This document shows, in pieces, positions 25,871-35,928 of a DNA stretch of 64,000 bases. A model generated the notes under the pieces. That model had not been told where the DNA came from. It searched no databases and saw nothing but the letters and a program-made list of their open reading frames with translations. Origin of the DNA: Pseudomonadota bacterium (GTDB taxonomy: Bacteria; Pseudomonadota; Gammaproteobacteria; Burkholderiales; Ferrovaceae). The first letter of the stretch is position 1, and each line of letters opens with the position of its first letter. The stretch lies in NCBI GenBank assembly GCA_021805725.1, contig JAJZEH010000037.1:300101-364100 (forward strand), read 5' to 3'. A program made the translations under genes and the position numbers.

Positions 25871-26728
25871 ATGGTTTTGCATAATCATTCACTCCTCCCA
25901 CCAAACATTATCGAGCAGGTTACACTGGCCCTCGCCGAGGATTTGGGCAGCGGAGATCGTACGGCGGCGTTGATTCCCGAAGGGCGGTTAGCCCGTGCCA
26001 CCGTCAGGGTGCGCGAGGCCGCGGTTTTATGTGGGCAACCCTGGTTTGAGGCTGTTTTTGAGCAGATCGCTTCTTCTGTCGAAATAAAATGGCATGTGAA
26101 AGAGGGCACCATGACGGCGTCCGACACGCTCGTGGCAAGCCTGTTTGGTCCGGCGCGTTCCCTGTTGACTGGAGAGCGTACGGCACTCAATTTTTTGCAG
26201 ACGCTCTCTGCCGTGGCCACGCAAACCCATCGCTTCAAGCAAGCCGTAGCAGGTTGCGGGGCGCAGATCGTGGATACCCGAAAAACATTGCCGGGACTGC
26301 GGCTAGCCGAAAAGTACGCCGTGAGGGTTGGGGGCGGAACCAATCACCGGATGGGCCTTTATGATGGCATCCTGATCAAGGAAAATCACATTGCGGCCGC
26401 GGGCAGCCTTACCGTCGCAGTAAAGCAGGCTCTGGAGGCCGCGCCGCCCGGGGTCATTGTCGAGGTGGAGGTGGAGACCCTGGCACAACTGGAAGAAGCC
26501 ATTGAAGCGGGTGCACCGATGATACTGCTGGACAACATGACCCTGGCCCAGCAACATCAGGCCGTGGCCTTGGGGCAGGGCCGGGCCATCCTAGAAGTGT
26601 CGGGGGGTGTAACCTTGAACACGGTGCGTGCGATTGCTCTCACCGGGGTGGATAGAATTTCCGTAGGAAGCCTCACCAAGGATATTAATGCAGTTGATTT
26701 TTCGATGAGATTTCAATTAGATGAATAA
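25871..26728 (+). CDS. nadC: Nicotinate-nucleotide pyrophosphorylase (quinolinate phosphoribosyltransferase)
   Basis: Converts quinolinate and PRPP to nicotinate mononucleotide, third step of de novo NAD synthesis. 285 residues. Typical elements: [16 protein letters not shown], the [20 protein letters not shown] motif with PRPP-binding residues, [16 protein letters not shown] and ILEVSGGV near the C-terminus. AAAAGG stands five bases before ATG 25871. Its 3' end overlaps nadA by eight bases, so the pair is one transcript with coupled translation. Confidence 0.96.
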   Translation: MVLHNHSLLPPNIIEQVTLALAEDLGSGDRTAALIPEGRLARATVRVREAAVLCGQPWFEAVFEQIASSVEIKWHVKEGTMTASDTLVASLFGPARSLLTGERTALNFLQTLSAVATQTHRFKQAVAGCGAQIVDTRKTLPGLRLAEKYAVRVGGGTNHRMGLYDGILIKENHIAAAGSLTVAVKQALEAAPPGVIVEVEVETLAQLEEAIEAGAPMILLDNMTLAQQHQAVALGQGRAILEVSGGVTLNTVRAIALTGVDRISVGSLTKDINAVDFSMRFQLDE

Positions 26729-27812
26729 TGTTATTGATGTTGAATATGAGCGTCCGGCCTCTTGTGACACCCGTCATATCTGGGCCCATGTTCCGGACGA
26801 TCCCAGCCCGACGCGCCGCCAGGAACTGCTGGGGCAGATTCGCACCCTGCTGCAGGCCAAAAATGCCGTACTGGTGTCCCATTACTATGTGCATCCGGAC
26901 TTGCAGGACCTTGCCGAAGCAACGGGGGGGCTGGTTGCAGATTCACTGGAAATGGCCCGCTTTGGTAAAAATCATGCGGCCGGCACACTCGTGGTTGCGG
27001 GGGTTCGCTTCATGGGAGAAACCGCCAAAATTCTCTCCAACGAAAAAACCGTGCTGATGCCCACCCTGGAAGCGGAATGTTCCCTGGATCTGGGTTGCCC
27101 GGCAGATGAATTTGCGGCCTTATGCGATCAGCATCCTGACCGCACAGTGGTGGTCTACGCCAACACGAGCGCAGCCGTGAAAGCGCGCTCGGACTGGGTG
27201 GTCACCTCAAGCTGTGCAGTGGACATCGTGCGCCACCTGCATGAGCAGGGGAAAAAGATTTTATGGGCACCGGACAAGCATCTGGGTGAGTACGTTCAGT
27301 CCCAGACTGGCGCAGACATGCTGTTGTGGCGCGGCTCCTGCGTGGTTCATGATGAATTCAAGGCCAGTGAACTGCAGGATCTCATGCGCCGGCATCCTGA
27401 AGCGAAGGTCCTGGTTCATCCCGAATCGCCTGCTGCCGTGGTGGCGTTGGCCGATGTGGTCGGATCCACGTCGGCCATTCTGAAGGCGGCCAGCACATTG
27501 GCTGCGGGAACTTTTATCGTGGCTACGGATAATGGCATGATGCATAAACTGCGCCAGCAGAATCCCGGAAAAACCTTCATCGAAGCACCCACTGCTGGCG
27601 CCAGTGCCACCTGTAGAAGCTGCGCTCATTGTCCCTGGATGGCCATGAACGGTCTGGAAAACCTGTTGGAAGTTTTGCAGCGCGGACACAACCGCATTGA
27701 GGTTTCAACCGAACTGGCCGCAAGGGCCCAGCTTCCCATCCAGCGCATGCTGGATTTTACGGCTTCACGCGCGGGCCCCTCAGGGATTGTGCCCCAAATC
27801 GGCGCGGCCTGA
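26721..27812 (+). CDS. nadA: Quinolinate synthase
   Basis: Iron-sulfur enzyme condensing iminoaspartate with dihydroxyacetone phosphate to quinolinate. 363 residues. The three cluster cysteines are present in the expected regions: [27 protein letters not shown] and [14 protein letters not shown]. Other conserved parts are [16 protein letters not shown] and [18 protein letters not shown] 26721 lies inside nadC (eight-base overlap). The last 33 bases overlap the 3' end of the convergent proton-ATPase gene. It uses iminoaspartate from NadB, encoded about 2.5 kb downstream on the other strand. Confidence 0.96.
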   Translation: MNNVIDVEYERPASCDTRHIWAHVPDDPSPTRRQELLGQIRTLLQAKNAVLVSHYYVHPDLQDLAEATGGLVADSLEMARFGKNHAAGTLVVAGVRFMGETAKILSNEKTVLMPTLEAECSLDLGCPADEFAALCDQHPDRTVVVYANTSAAVKARSDWVVTSSCAVDIVRHLHEQGKKILWAPDKHLGEYVQSQTGADMLLWRGSCVVHDEFKASELQDLMRRHPEAKVLVHPESPAAVVALADVVGSTSAILKAASTLAAGTFIVATDNGMMHKLRQQNPGKTFIEAPTAGASATCRSCAHCPWMAMNGLENLLEVLQRGHNRIEVSTELAARAQLPIQRMLDFTASRAGPSGIVPQIGAA

Positions 27813-30242
27813 AGAGAGCGCGCGCGCCATCAGGCGCGCCTTGATCCAGTCATTGGGGCCCAGTGCCAGCAGGCCGGTCACGACAAAAATGAATGCGATG
27901 TCTCCAGCCGGCAAGGATTGCATCTCGGCCAACCCGGTGAGGCCAATGCCTGCGGCAAGCAGGGCGTCGAATAGCACCGCCACCAGCAGCACGCGACTGG
28001 GGCGCGAATGCCAGAAGGCAGCGCGTTCCCTTAGGGAAAACACCGAAAAGAGCGCAAAGGACCCCAGGATTTCAAAGCCGTAAGTGAGCAAGGGGCCGCG
28101 CTCGCCCTCAAGCCCAAAGTGGGCCCAGCCATACGCGAGCAGCCCCAGGCCCTCTACCAGCATCAGCAAGCCCAGCACGGCGGCCACCTTGATCTGCGGG
28201 CCGATATTCCAGGTTTCCGGTTTTTGCGAGGGGCGCACCTGGTCGGTGGCAAGGGAAATCATCATGAAATCGTTCATGAACACCAGCAGCACGATACCCA
28301 GCAATGAAATGGCAAATTTCCCCAAGACCAGGAAAGACACCACCACAAAGCCTGCCTTGAGCAGGGTTTGGGCGACTTTGTAGAGGATCCAGGTCAGAAC
28401 CCGTTGGTAGATGGCGCGCCCTGTTTTGACAAGGGCAATGATGTTGGACAGCCCCTCGGTGGTCAACACCGCACTGGCTGCACCCTTGGCCACATCAGTG
28501 GCACCGCTGACGGCGATGCCTACCTCTGACTGGCGCAGGGCAGGAGCATCGTTGACGCCATCGCCGGTCATGCCCACGATATGCCCGGCCGTTTGCAGGT
28601 TCTGCACCACCAAAAACTTGTCTTCGGGAAACACCTCGGCAAAACCATCTACCGATTCGGTCAGTGCGGTGGCCTGTGCGGCCGCCCTACTTTGCAGAGT
28701 GCGCAATTCCGGTGCGCGCACGATTTGCGCAAGACCCAGCTGCCGGGCCACTTCGCTGGCCACGGGCAGAGCATCCCCCGTGAGCATTTTGACGCTGATG
28801 CCCAGATCGCGCAGTTGTGCAATGAGTTGCCGTGAATCCGGGCGTGGAGGGTCATATAGCGTCACGAGCCCCAACAATTTCAAGGAGCCTCCATTCTTGG
28901 CACAGGCCACGGCCAGGGTACGTCTGCCTTGTGCTGCTTGCTGATCTGCCTGCAATTCGAGCTGCGCCATGGAATCTTCATCCAGGCCAGCTGCTTCGCC
29001 TACTGTGCGTAGTGCACCCTTGATGCAGCGCAGTTGCTGTCCATTTATTTCGATTACGGCTTCCGTGCGGCGCGTTGCTGCAGAGAAGGGAGAGAAAGAC
29101 AACACACGACAGGGCTCAGAGGGCAGGGCGCGCGCGCTTGCGGCAAGCAGGATCGCCAGATCGATGGGGTCGTTGTTGGCCTCATTGGAGGCCCAGCGCC
29201 CCGCCTGAAGCAATTCTGTATCGGTAATTCCGGGCTGCGGCATCACCTGCGCCACGGAGAGCTGATTGCGCGTCAGGGTGCCCGTTTTGTCGGCACAAAG
29301 CACGTCCATGGTGGCAGCATCCTCCACGGCACTGAGTTGGGTGATCAACACGCCCTGACGGGTCAATTCCAGAGACCCCAGGGCCATGCTGACGGTAAAC
29401 ATGACTGGCAATGCCACGGGCACGGCATTCATCAGGATAGCCAGTGCAACCGGCAGGACGCGTAACAAGGGCAGCCCCTCGAGGAATGCCACGAGGAGCG
29501 TCGCGAAGACCAGCAGGCTGACCAGGATCACGAGCCAGCGTACAACGCGCGCAATGACCTTTTCCACGTGCAACTGCGGGTGCGCGGTTTCCACGAGTTG
29601 TGTGGTTCGCCCAAACCATGTGGCGGCTCCCGTGGATACAACAATAGCTGTGGCTTCTCCCTGTCTCACGACGGAACCTGAGTACAGGTCGGCATTCGCC
29701 GATTTTTCCACCTCATGGGATTCGCCGGTCAAGGCGGACTGGTCCACCTGTAAAACGCCCTCAATGATCTGCAGGTCGGCGGGAACAAAGTCCCCAGCCC
29801 GGATCCGGATCACGTCACCTTTAACCAGATCCCGGGCTGACAGGGTTTGCCAGGCACCTTCGCGCAACACTCGGGTCATGACCTGAAGTTGGCTGCGCAG
29901 TGCGGCTACGGCAGCACTGGCGCGCTGCTCCTGGGCAAATCCCAAAACTGCGTTGACCACCAGCAGCACCAGGGCAATCCACATGTCGAGGCTTTTGTGG
30001 ATGATGAACGAAAGAATGGCAATAAGCTCGATCATCCATGCGGAGAGGTTCCAGAACTTTTTGGCGAAGCTCTGCAGGGGATGGCGTTTTTTTTCGGGGA
30101 TTTCGTTGGGTCCCTCGCGCTGCAATCGCAGCGCTGCCTCTTTGTGCGACAGCCCAACATCACCACGGGATTGCAGCGCGGCAAGCCTTTCTGTAGCCGT
30201 GGTGGCCGGTTGTGATTCCTGGAGATTTTCTGAAATCGTCAT
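27780..30242 (-). CDS. Plasma-membrane-type proton-exporting P-type ATPase (type IIIA)
   Basis: Single-subunit H+-ATPase, 820 residues from ATG 30242 (a TTG 21 bases earlier is an alternative; neither has a good ribosome binding site). N-terminal cation ATPase domain ([20 protein letters not shown]), actuator motif TGES, phosphorylation site [10 protein letters not shown] near residue 316, hinge [20 protein letters not shown], and about ten membrane helices. The short length and absence of heavy-metal domains fit type IIIA proton pumps of archaea and acid-tolerant bacteria. Ending inside nadA and following nadB on the same strand, it splits the NAD cluster. A role in acid resistance or membrane energisation is inferred. 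Confidence 0.9.
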   Translation of the reverse strand: MTISENLQESQPATTATERLAALQSRGDVGLSHKEAALRLQREGPNEIPEKKRHPLQSFAKKFWNLSAWMIELIAILSFIIHKSLDMWIALVLLVVNAVLGFAQEQRASAAVAALRSQLQVMTRVLREGAWQTLSARDLVKGDVIRIRAGDFVPADLQIIEGVLQVDQSALTGESHEVEKSANADLYSGSVVRQGEATAIVVSTGAATWFGRTTQLVETAHPQLHVEKVIARVVRWLVILVSLLVFATLLVAFLEGLPLLRVLPVALAILMNAVPVALPVMFTVSMALGSLELTRQGVLITQLSAVEDAATMDVLCADKTGTLTRNQLSVAQVMPQPGITDTELLQAGRWASNEANNDPIDLAILLAASARALPSEPCRVLSFSPFSAATRRTEAVIEINGQQLRCIKGALRTVGEAAGLDEDSMAQLELQADQQAAQGRRTLAVACAKNGGSLKLLGLVTLYDPPRPDSRQLIAQLRDLGISVKMLTGDALPVASEVARQLGLAQIVRAPELRTLQSRAAAQATALTESVDGFAEVFPEDKFLVVQNLQTAGHIVGMTGDGVNDAPALRQSEVGIAVSGATDVAKGAASAVLTTEGLSNIIALVKTGRAIYQRVLTWILYKVAQTLLKAGFVVVSFLVLGKFAISLLGIVLLVFMNDFMMISLATDQVRPSQKPETWNIGPQIKVAAVLGLLMLVEGLGLLAYGWAHFGLEGERGPLLTYGFEILGSFALFSVFSLRERAAFWHSRPSRVLLVAVLFDALLAAGIGLTGLAEMQSLPAGDIAFIFVVTGLLALGPNDWIKARLMARALSSGRADLGHNP

Positions 30243-30306
30243 GGCAAGGTGGCAGGCCGGCAAGAGGCAAGAGAATGGTCTGGACTATACCCCAAGGATA
30301 CGAAAC

Positions 30307-30322
30307 CGCTTTCGGGAAAGCG
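30307..30322 (-). terminator. Possible weak terminator after nadB
   Basis: An inverted repeat with six-base arms (CGCTTT and AAAGCG) around a four-base loop lies between nadB and the proton-ATPase gene. Read on the minus strand it is followed by only a short T-rich stretch (GTTTCG), so termination would be weak; it may allow partial read-through into the ATPase gene. Confidence 0.3.
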
Positions 30323-30354
30323 TAACAAATCGTGCCTCAAGCCTCCGGGAAAGA

Positions 30355-31935
30355 TCAGATGCCTGAGTTGGGCATGCCCGGGCAGATGGTGGGTTCGGCC
30401 TTGTCCAGCGTGAAGGGATAATCGCGGCTAAAGTGCAGGCCGCGACTTTCATGGCGCGATTGAGCGGAGCGGACGATCAGGTCAGAAACCATGACGAGAT
30501 TGCGTAATTCCAGTAGATCCCGACTCACGTGAAAGTTGGCATAGAACTCGCGGATTTCTTCGGACAACAGCTTCAGTCGGTGAGCAGCCCGCTCGAGGCG
30601 CTTGTCGGTACGTACAATGCCAACATAGTCCCACATGAAGCGCCGCAACTCATCCCAATTATGGGAAATCACCACTTCCTCATCGGCATCCGTGACCTGG
30701 CTGCTGTCCCAGTCCGGCAATTGCGAGGCGGGGAAGGAGGGGTGCGCCAGGATGTCCTGACTTGCAGCAGTCGCCATGACCACACATTCCAGCAGGGAGT
30801 TGCTGGCGAGCCGGTTGGCACCGTGCAGGCCGGTATAGGCCGTTTCGCCGATGGCGTACAGGCAGTCCAGATCGGTTCGTCCCGAAAGGTCCGTTACTAC
30901 ACCGCCACAGGTGTAATGGGCTGCAGGAACGACTGGAATGGGATCGCGCGCCATGTCGATGCCCAGGTCCATGCAGCGTTGGTAGATGGTCGGAAAATGT
31001 TCGCGAATGAAGGCTTCACCCTTCTGGGTGATGTCGAGATAAACGCAATCGATGCCATGCCGTTTCATTTCATAGTCAATGGCACGCGCAACGATATCAC
31101 GCGGCGCAAGCTCGGCACGCGGGTCGTGGGCCGGCATGAAACGTGTTCCGTCGGGCAGGCAAAGAAGGCCACCTTCGCCGCGGACCGCTTCGGAGATGAG
31201 AAATGATTTTGCATGAGGGTGATACAGGCAAGTTGGGTGGAACTGGATGAATTCCATGTTGCCCACCCGGCATCCGGCACGCCAGGCCGCGGCAATGCCG
31301 TCCCCGGTGGCAGTATCCGGGTTGGTGGTGTAGAGGTAGACTTTGCCCGCTCCGCCAGTAGCCAGCAGGATATGCCCGGCAGAGAAGGTTTCCACCTCGC
31401 CGGTCAATTCGTTTAGTGCATACAATCCCAGGCAACGCCTGCCGATTTGCTTCAACTTGCCGGTGGTGATGAGGTCCACCAGCATGTAATGGTCAAAAAG
31501 GGTGATGTTGGGGTGCGCTTTCATTTTGGGGTAGAGCTGGTTCTGGACTGCGGCTCCCGTGGCATCGGCAGCGTGCACGATGCGGCGGTGCGTATGCCCC
31601 CCCTCCCGGGTCAGGTGGAGATGTCCTTCCTCCAGCGTGAAGGGCACGCCTTGAGCGCTCAGCCAACCAATGGCAGCGGGCGCGTGTTCCACGATGAAGC
31701 GCGTCGTAGCAGGCTCGCACAAGCCCGCTCCGGCATTGAGCGTGTCTTCAATATGGGAATCGAAACTGTCGTCTGTGCCAACCACTGCGGCAATGCCCCC
31801 CTGGGCCCAGCCGCTGGCACCATCCTCCAGGGAGCGCTTGGTCAAAACGGCCACCTTGCAATGTTCGGCAAGGCGCAACGCAGCCGTAGCGCCGGCAAGT
31901 CCGCTACCAATCACGATGACATCAAAGGTCTTCAG
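30355..31935 (-). CDS. nadB: L-aspartate oxidase, probable CTG start
   Basis: FAD enzyme oxidising aspartate to iminoaspartate, first step of de novo NAD synthesis. FAD motif VIGSGLAGATAALRLAE, KRSLEDGASGWAQGGIAAV, the active-site HPTCLYHPHAKSFLISEAVR, GGV near TCGGVVTDLSGRTDL, and the C-terminal helical domain are all present. The first ordinary start codon, GTG at 31914, falls inside the FAD motif and would delete the first beta strand. The in-frame CTG at 31935 has GGAG seven bases upstream and gives MKTFDVIVIGSG, matching NadB N-termini; no ATG, GTG or TTG occurs further up before an in-frame TAG. I therefore extend the gene to 31935 (526 residues). Confidence 0.88.
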   Translation of the reverse strand: MKTFDVIVIGSGLAGATAALRLAEHCKVAVLTKRSLEDGASGWAQGGIAAVVGTDDSFDSHIEDTLNAGAGLCEPATTRFIVEHAPAAIGWLSAQGVPFTLEEGHLHLTREGGHTHRRIVHAADATGAAVQNQLYPKMKAHPNITLFDHYMLVDLITTGKLKQIGRRCLGLYALNELTGEVETFSAGHILLATGGAGKVYLYTTNPDTATGDGIAAAWRAGCRVGNMEFIQFHPTCLYHPHAKSFLISEAVRGEGGLLCLPDGTRFMPAHDPRAELAPRDIVARAIDYEMKRHGIDCVYLDITQKGEAFIREHFPTIYQRCMDLGIDMARDPIPVVPAAHYTCGGVVTDLSGRTDLDCLYAIGETAYTGLHGANRLASNSLLECVVMATAASQDILAHPSFPASQLPDWDSSQVTDADEEVVISHNWDELRRFMWDYVGIVRTDKRLERAAHRLKLLSEEIREFYANFHVSRDLLELRNLVMVSDLIVRSAQSRHESRGLHFSRDYPFTLDKAEPTICPGMPNSGI

Positions 31936-32135
31936 AAAACAGCTCCAGAAATGGATAGGTTCATCATCAGCCGCAAGTATGCTTTGCTATGCGCATTGTC
32001 ACAAGTCCATAAAGCGGGCTCACCATAAAACCTGACAAAAACACAAACAAAAACATAGTTGTATCAATTAATATCAGCGCCGGGCTCCACAAAAAGAGAC
32101 GGGATGAAATTATCGGCGTAATTCGGATCTGGACA

Positions 32136-32864
32136 ATGACAACATCCGTATTGATTCTGGAAGATGATTTGCAACTGGTTCGGTTTTTCAGGCACATCTT
32201 AAGTCGCGAGGGATTTGAGCCCATTCATTGCAGGGATGTGGCCCTTGCGAAATCCCTGATACACCAGTCGCGATTTGAATTGGCATTGGTAGACGTGGTA
32301 TTGGGGCAGGAGGATAACGGCCTTGATTTTGTGCGCTATGCCCGGGAGGCCCGCCCTGAAATGGGTATCATGGTCATCAGTGGAAAATCCACGCCGCTGG
32401 ATCGGATTCTGGGCATCCAGATGGGCGCGGACGATTATCTGGCCAAGCCCCTGGATATGCGTGAGTTGGTGGCCCGGGCCAAACGCCTGTTACAACGACT
32501 GCGTGGCCGTTATCCGTCGAAAAACGAGGTGTTGGTCAGGTTTTCCGGATTCATCCTGGACAAGAAGCGCAGAAGCTTATGCACCCGCGAGGGAACGCCG
32601 ATTGCCTTGACCAGCCGTGAGTTTGATTTGCTCGTGTGCCTGACCGAAAGCGGCAACCACGTCGTGGGCCGGGACGTCATTGCCAGCATGGTTTGCGGCC
32701 GCACGTGGAGCACGCAGGACCGATCGGTGGACGTGATGGTATCCGGGTTGCGTTGCAAATTGCGCAAGTTTCACTCCGGTGAAATCCTGATCAAATCGGT
32801 GCGGGGGCAGGGGTACTGCTTTGGCAGTGTGGTTGAGCCGATTTGCTTGATGCCGCAGGCCTAA
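32136..32864 (+). CDS. Orphan OmpR/PhoB-family response regulator
   Basis: DNA-binding response regulator, 242 residues. Receiver domain 1-120 with acidic pocket Glu9/Asp10/Asp11, phosphoacceptor Asp53 (LALVDVVLG), Ser82 and Lys104 (YLAKPLD). The C-terminal winged helix (about 135-230) has [16 protein letters not shown] and [11 protein letters not shown]. No histidine kinase gene is adjacent: nadB lies upstream on the other strand and rmlA converges downstream with a four-base overlap. The inserted loop QEDNGLD after the phosphorylation site is typical of the family. Targets are unknown; the divergent 200-base region and nadB are candidates. Confidence 0.9.
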   Translation: MTTSVLILEDDLQLVRFFRHILSREGFEPIHCRDVALAKSLIHQSRFELALVDVVLGQEDNGLDFVRYAREARPEMGIMVISGKSTPLDRILGIQMGADDYLAKPLDMRELVARAKRLLQRLRGRYPSKNEVLVRFSGFILDKKRRSLCTREGTPIALTSREFDLLVCLTESGNHVVGRDVIASMVCGRTWSTQDRSVDVMVSGLRCKLRKFHSGEILIKSVRGQGYCFGSVVEPICLMPQA

Positions 32865-33739
32865 AACAGCTGCTCGTTCAGGATGCGGTACAGATACTGG
32901 CCATAGCCGTTGTTCTTCATGCGCTCTGCCAGTTCCTCAACGTCTGCGGCAGAGATCATGCCCTTGCGATAGGCAATCTCTTCGGGGCAGGCAATTTTAA
33001 GCCCCTGCCGTTTTTCCACAGTCTGTATGTATTGTGCCGCTTCAAGGAGGGATTCGTGGGTGCCGGTATCCAGCCAGGCAAAACCACGCCCCATCAATTC
33101 CACGTGTAACTGCTTCTGCTCCAGATAGCAGCGGTTGAGGTCGGTGATTTCAAGTTCGCCGCGCGGGGAGGGCTTAAGGCTCTGCGCAAGGTCACACACC
33201 TGATTATCGTAGAAGTAAAGGCCCGTCACTGCATAGCGTGAACGGGGCTGCCTGGGCTTTTCTTCCAGGCTGATGACGCGTCCAGTGGCATCGAATTCGG
33301 CCACGCCATAGCGTTCGGGGTCGGTGACGGCGTAGGCAAAAATGGTCGCACCATCCGCATGTTGCTGTGCGCGGTCGAGCATGCCGGAAAAATCGTGCCC
33401 ATAGAAGATGTTGTCGCCCAGGACCAGGGCGCTGGGATCATTTCCTATGAAAGATTTCCCGATGATGAAAGCCTGCGCCAGACCTTCTGGATTGGGCTGC
33501 ACTGCGTATTGAATGGAAATGCCCCATTGCGCGCCATCACCCAACAATTGCTGGAAGCGCGGGGTGTCCTGCGGGGTTGAAATCACCAGAATGTCGCGTA
33601 TTCCTGCCAGCATGAGCGTGCTGAGCGGGTAATAGATCATGGGTTTGTCATAGACAGGCAGCAGTTGCTTCGAGACGACCTGGGTGACCGGATAGAGGCG
33701 GGTACCTGAACCTCCGGCCAAAATAATGCCTTTTCTCAT
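32861..33739 (-). CDS. rmlA: Glucose-1-phosphate thymidylyltransferase
   Basis: Makes dTDP-glucose from dTTP and glucose-1-phosphate, first step of dTDP-rhamnose and related sugars. 292 residues from ATG 33739 (the frame is open further upstream, but that region is inside rmlB). Signature [11 protein letters not shown] at residues 8-18, then [23 protein letters not shown] and the regulatory-site region near the C-terminus. Its ATG overlaps the rmlB stop (ATGA), showing translational coupling. Its own stop overlaps that of the convergent response regulator. Confidence 0.95.
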   Translation of the reverse strand: MRKGIILAGGSGTRLYPVTQVVSKQLLPVYDKPMIYYPLSTLMLAGIRDILVISTPQDTPRFQQLLGDGAQWGISIQYAVQPNPEGLAQAFIIGKSFIGNDPSALVLGDNIFYGHDFSGMLDRAQQHADGATIFAYAVTDPERYGVAEFDATGRVISLEEKPRQPRSRYAVTGLYFYDNQVCDLAQSLKPSPRGELEITDLNRCYLEQKQLHVELMGRGFAWLDTGTHESLLEAAQYIQTVEKRQGLKIACPEEIAYRKGMISAADVEELAERMKNNGYGQYLYRILNEQLF

Positions 33740-34806
33740 GAAGGACTCCGCTCCACGTAATTCTTCTCGATCCACTCGCGATAAGCACCGCTTGTGATGC
33801 GTTGTGTCCACTCGGGATGGTGCAGGTACCACTTGATGGTTTTTTCCAGTCCGGACTCGAAAGTTTCTGCCGGCGACCAGCCCAATTCGCTGCGGATTTT
33901 ACGGGCATCGATGGCATAACGCCGGTCATGGCCTGGGCGATCCTTGACGAACTGGATCAAGGTGTCATAGCTGCCAATGGCGCTGTTGGGGTGCAGATGG
34001 TCCAGGGCCGCGCAAAGCGCGTGCACCACCTCGAGGTTGGTGCGCTCACTTTGACCGCCAACATTGTATGTCTCGCCCAGCCGTCCGGCCTCAAGGACGC
34101 GCCTGATGGCGCTGCAATGGTCCGTCACGTATAACCAGTCGCGCACGTTCTTCCCGTCTCCGTAGACCGGCAAGGGCTTGCCGAGCAGTGCATTGTGGAT
34201 CATGAGCGGAATCAGCTTTTCAGGAAACTGGTACGGGCCATAATTGTTGGAACAATTGGTGGTGAGTACCGGAAGCCCATAAGTGTGGTGCCAGGCCCGT
34301 ACCAGGTGGTCCGAAGCGGCTTTCGAGGCCGAATAGGGGCTGTTGGGCGCATAGGGCGTGGTTTCCGAAAAGGCCGGAGCGGTGGCATTCAGAGAACCAT
34401 ACACTTCGTCTGTGGACACATGCAGGAAGCGAAAGGCCGATTGGGCGGTGCCATCAAGTTCGCTCCAGTAGGCACGGACTGACTCGAGCAAATGAAACGT
34501 GCCCATTACATTGGTTTCGATGAAATCCGCGGGGCCGTGGATCGAGCGGTCCACATGGCTTTCCGCGGCAAAATTGATGATGGCTCGCGGCTTGTGAGTG
34601 CGAAGAAGGCTTCGGACGAGACCCTGGTCACCGATATCGCCTTTGACGAGATGGTGCTGGCGGGCATGCTCGATGGCGGCAAGATTGTCAGGATTGCCTG
34701 CGTAGGTCAGTTTATCGAGCGTCACTACGGGCTCATCGCAGCACGCAAGCCAGTCGAGCACGAAGTTGGACCCAATGAATCCGGCGCCACCAGTGACGAT
34801 GATCAT
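33736..34806 (-). CDS. rmlB: dTDP-glucose 4,6-dehydratase
   Basis: NAD-dependent short-chain dehydrogenase that makes dTDP-4-keto-6-deoxyglucose. 356 residues. NAD motif [11 protein letters not shown] at 6-16, [11 protein letters not shown] with the catalytic Asp-Glu pair, and the YxxxK motif YSASKAAS. It begins 205 bases from the next gene and is the first gene of the pair rmlB-rmlA. The genes for the later rhamnose steps (rmlC, rmlD) are not adjacent on either side, so the final sugar may be completed elsewhere or be a different deoxysugar. Confidence 0.96.
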   Translation of the reverse strand: MIIVTGGAGFIGSNFVLDWLACCDEPVVTLDKLTYAGNPDNLAAIEHARQHHLVKGDIGDQGLVRSLLRTHKPRAIINFAAESHVDRSIHGPADFIETNVMGTFHLLESVRAYWSELDGTAQSAFRFLHVSTDEVYGSLNATAPAFSETTPYAPNSPYSASKAASDHLVRAWHHTYGLPVLTTNCSNNYGPYQFPEKLIPLMIHNALLGKPLPVYGDGKNVRDWLYVTDHCSAIRRVLEAGRLGETYNVGGQSERTNLEVVHALCAALDHLHPNSAIGSYDTLIQFVKDRPGHDRRYAIDARKIRSELGWSPAETFESGLEKTIKWYLHHPEWTQRITSGAYREWIEKNYVERSPS

Positions 34807-34950
34807 AGTTCTGTTATGTAGTTGCCGAGGAAGGATGGAAGTCCCGAATCATATCAGGTTCAGGCGCCAGCCTGCGATGCCGCACAGCCTCGACGGGCAT
34901 GATGCCGACCATGCAAACTGCGTATAATGTATATTATGTTAAATTATGTG

Positions 34951-34980
34951 CGCGAAAGAAACCCCGCCTCGGCGGGGTCC
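34951..34980 (-). terminator. Rho-independent terminator of the glycine-zipper lipoprotein gene
   Basis: A strong hairpin with eight-base GC-rich arms (ACCCCGCC and GGCGGGGT, 34961-34978) and a two-base centre. On the minus strand the arm is followed by TTTCTTTC. It lies 34 bases past the stop of the minus-strand lipoprotein gene, so it terminates that transcript before rmlB. Confidence 0.8.
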
Positions 34981-35011
34981 CTGAAAACGCGTCACTACCC
35001 TTCTTGCAAGA

Positions 35012-35695
35012 CTACTTGATAACCTTCATCCAGGGAGATTTGCAGGTGGGGACTGCAGGATAATAAGCATTGCTGTCCGGACAGAAATAAAGGATCTGCT
35101 GGGAAAGGTTGCTTGGCGCACTGTTGGCTGGTGGTGCGGGGGGTGGCGCATCACGCGGTGGCATGGTGTTGTTGACGGGTGGAGGGCCCGATACCGGGCG
35201 AGCATTGGTGAGCGAAGACGCTGCATCCAGCCGCGTGACCCGGGTGGCACCTGCGCCTCCCAGAACTTGAACGCGATCGCCAACCCTGAAGTCTTCATCT
35301 GCGCCTTGGGTCACCGCAATGACATAGCCGCTATCGAGGCGTACCGTAATTTCAAGGCCTTCCTGGGTTGCAGCGGAATTCTGAATCGCTTCTCCGGCAG
35401 CAGCGCCAGCGATCGTGCCCAGAATTGTCGATGCCGCGTTACCCGTACCCTGCCCCATGGTATGACCCAATGCGGCTCCGCCCACTGCACCCGCCAGCAG
35501 ACCCACAGCACCCGGTTCACTCGCCTGGATTCTGACTTTGCGAATGCTCTCGATCGTACCCAGTCGAACAGATTGTTCTCCGCGCACTTGCCCGTAGGTG
35601 TAGTCAGAGCCGCCTACGCCCGGAGTTGTACAACCAGAAACTGCTATAACCGCCAATGCCGTCATGGTCAATGCTGCAACGGATCTTGTTTTCAT
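35012..35695 (-). CDS. SlyB/glycine-zipper outer-membrane lipoprotein
   Basis: Outer-membrane lipoprotein of 227 residues. Signal peptide with lipobox VSGC (Cys22). The core has SlyB/PcP-like elements: the segment GTIESIRKVRI, then glycine-zipper membrane helices (LLAGAVGGAALGHTMGQGTG and ILGTIAGAAAGEA) and the VRLDSGYVIAVTQ strand. A Pro-rich linker (about 165-195) leads to a C-terminal tail with two cysteines (FCPDSNAYYPAVPTC) that could form a disulfide and is not part of the common SlyB form. ATG 35695 was chosen to place the signal peptide; an earlier ATG at 35725 would add ten residues. Role in envelope integrity is a family inference. Confidence 0.85.
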   Translation of the reverse strand: MKTRSVAALTMTALAVIAVSGCTTPGVGGSDYTYGQVRGEQSVRLGTIESIRKVRIQASEPGAVGLLAGAVGGAALGHTMGQGTGNAASTILGTIAGAAAGEAIQNSAATQEGLEITVRLDSGYVIAVTQGADEDFRVGDRVQVLGGAGATRVTRLDAASSLTNARPVSGPPPVNNTMPPRDAPPPAPPANSAPSNLSQQILYFCPDSNAYYPAVPTCKSPWMKVIK

Positions 35696-35747
35696 GTAAA
35701 TCTCCAAGGTAATTACGCAATGCATTGTAAAACAACTCGTTATTATT

Positions 35748-35762
35748 AGATCAAAATGATCT
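35748..35762. promoter_or_regulatory. Perfect palindrome upstream of the lipoprotein gene
   Basis: AGATCA and TGATCT are separated by three A residues, a perfect inverted repeat 53 bases before the lipoprotein ATG. An operator or protein-binding site is possible; I do not recognise the cognate regulator. It lies where a promoter for the minus-strand gene would be expected. Confidence 0.3.
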
Positions 35763-35928
35763 GTAAAGGGGTATTACGCAGCGCTTGTCACTCCGACTGC
35801 CCTTTCGTCCTGCTTTTGAGCATAACGCATCATGTCAGTTCCCGTGGACTACAACATGCGCAAATTCACTCGCTGTGACGCTGCGGCTCTGGTACCCTCG
35901 CTGTTTTTAGACTTGCGGAAGTTGCACA

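Noticed and set aside
34921..34950. AT-rich stretch with a TATAAT before the terminator
   Set aside because: It looks like a -10 element on the plus strand, but no -35 partner and no plus-strand gene follows; likely chance in AT-rich spacer.
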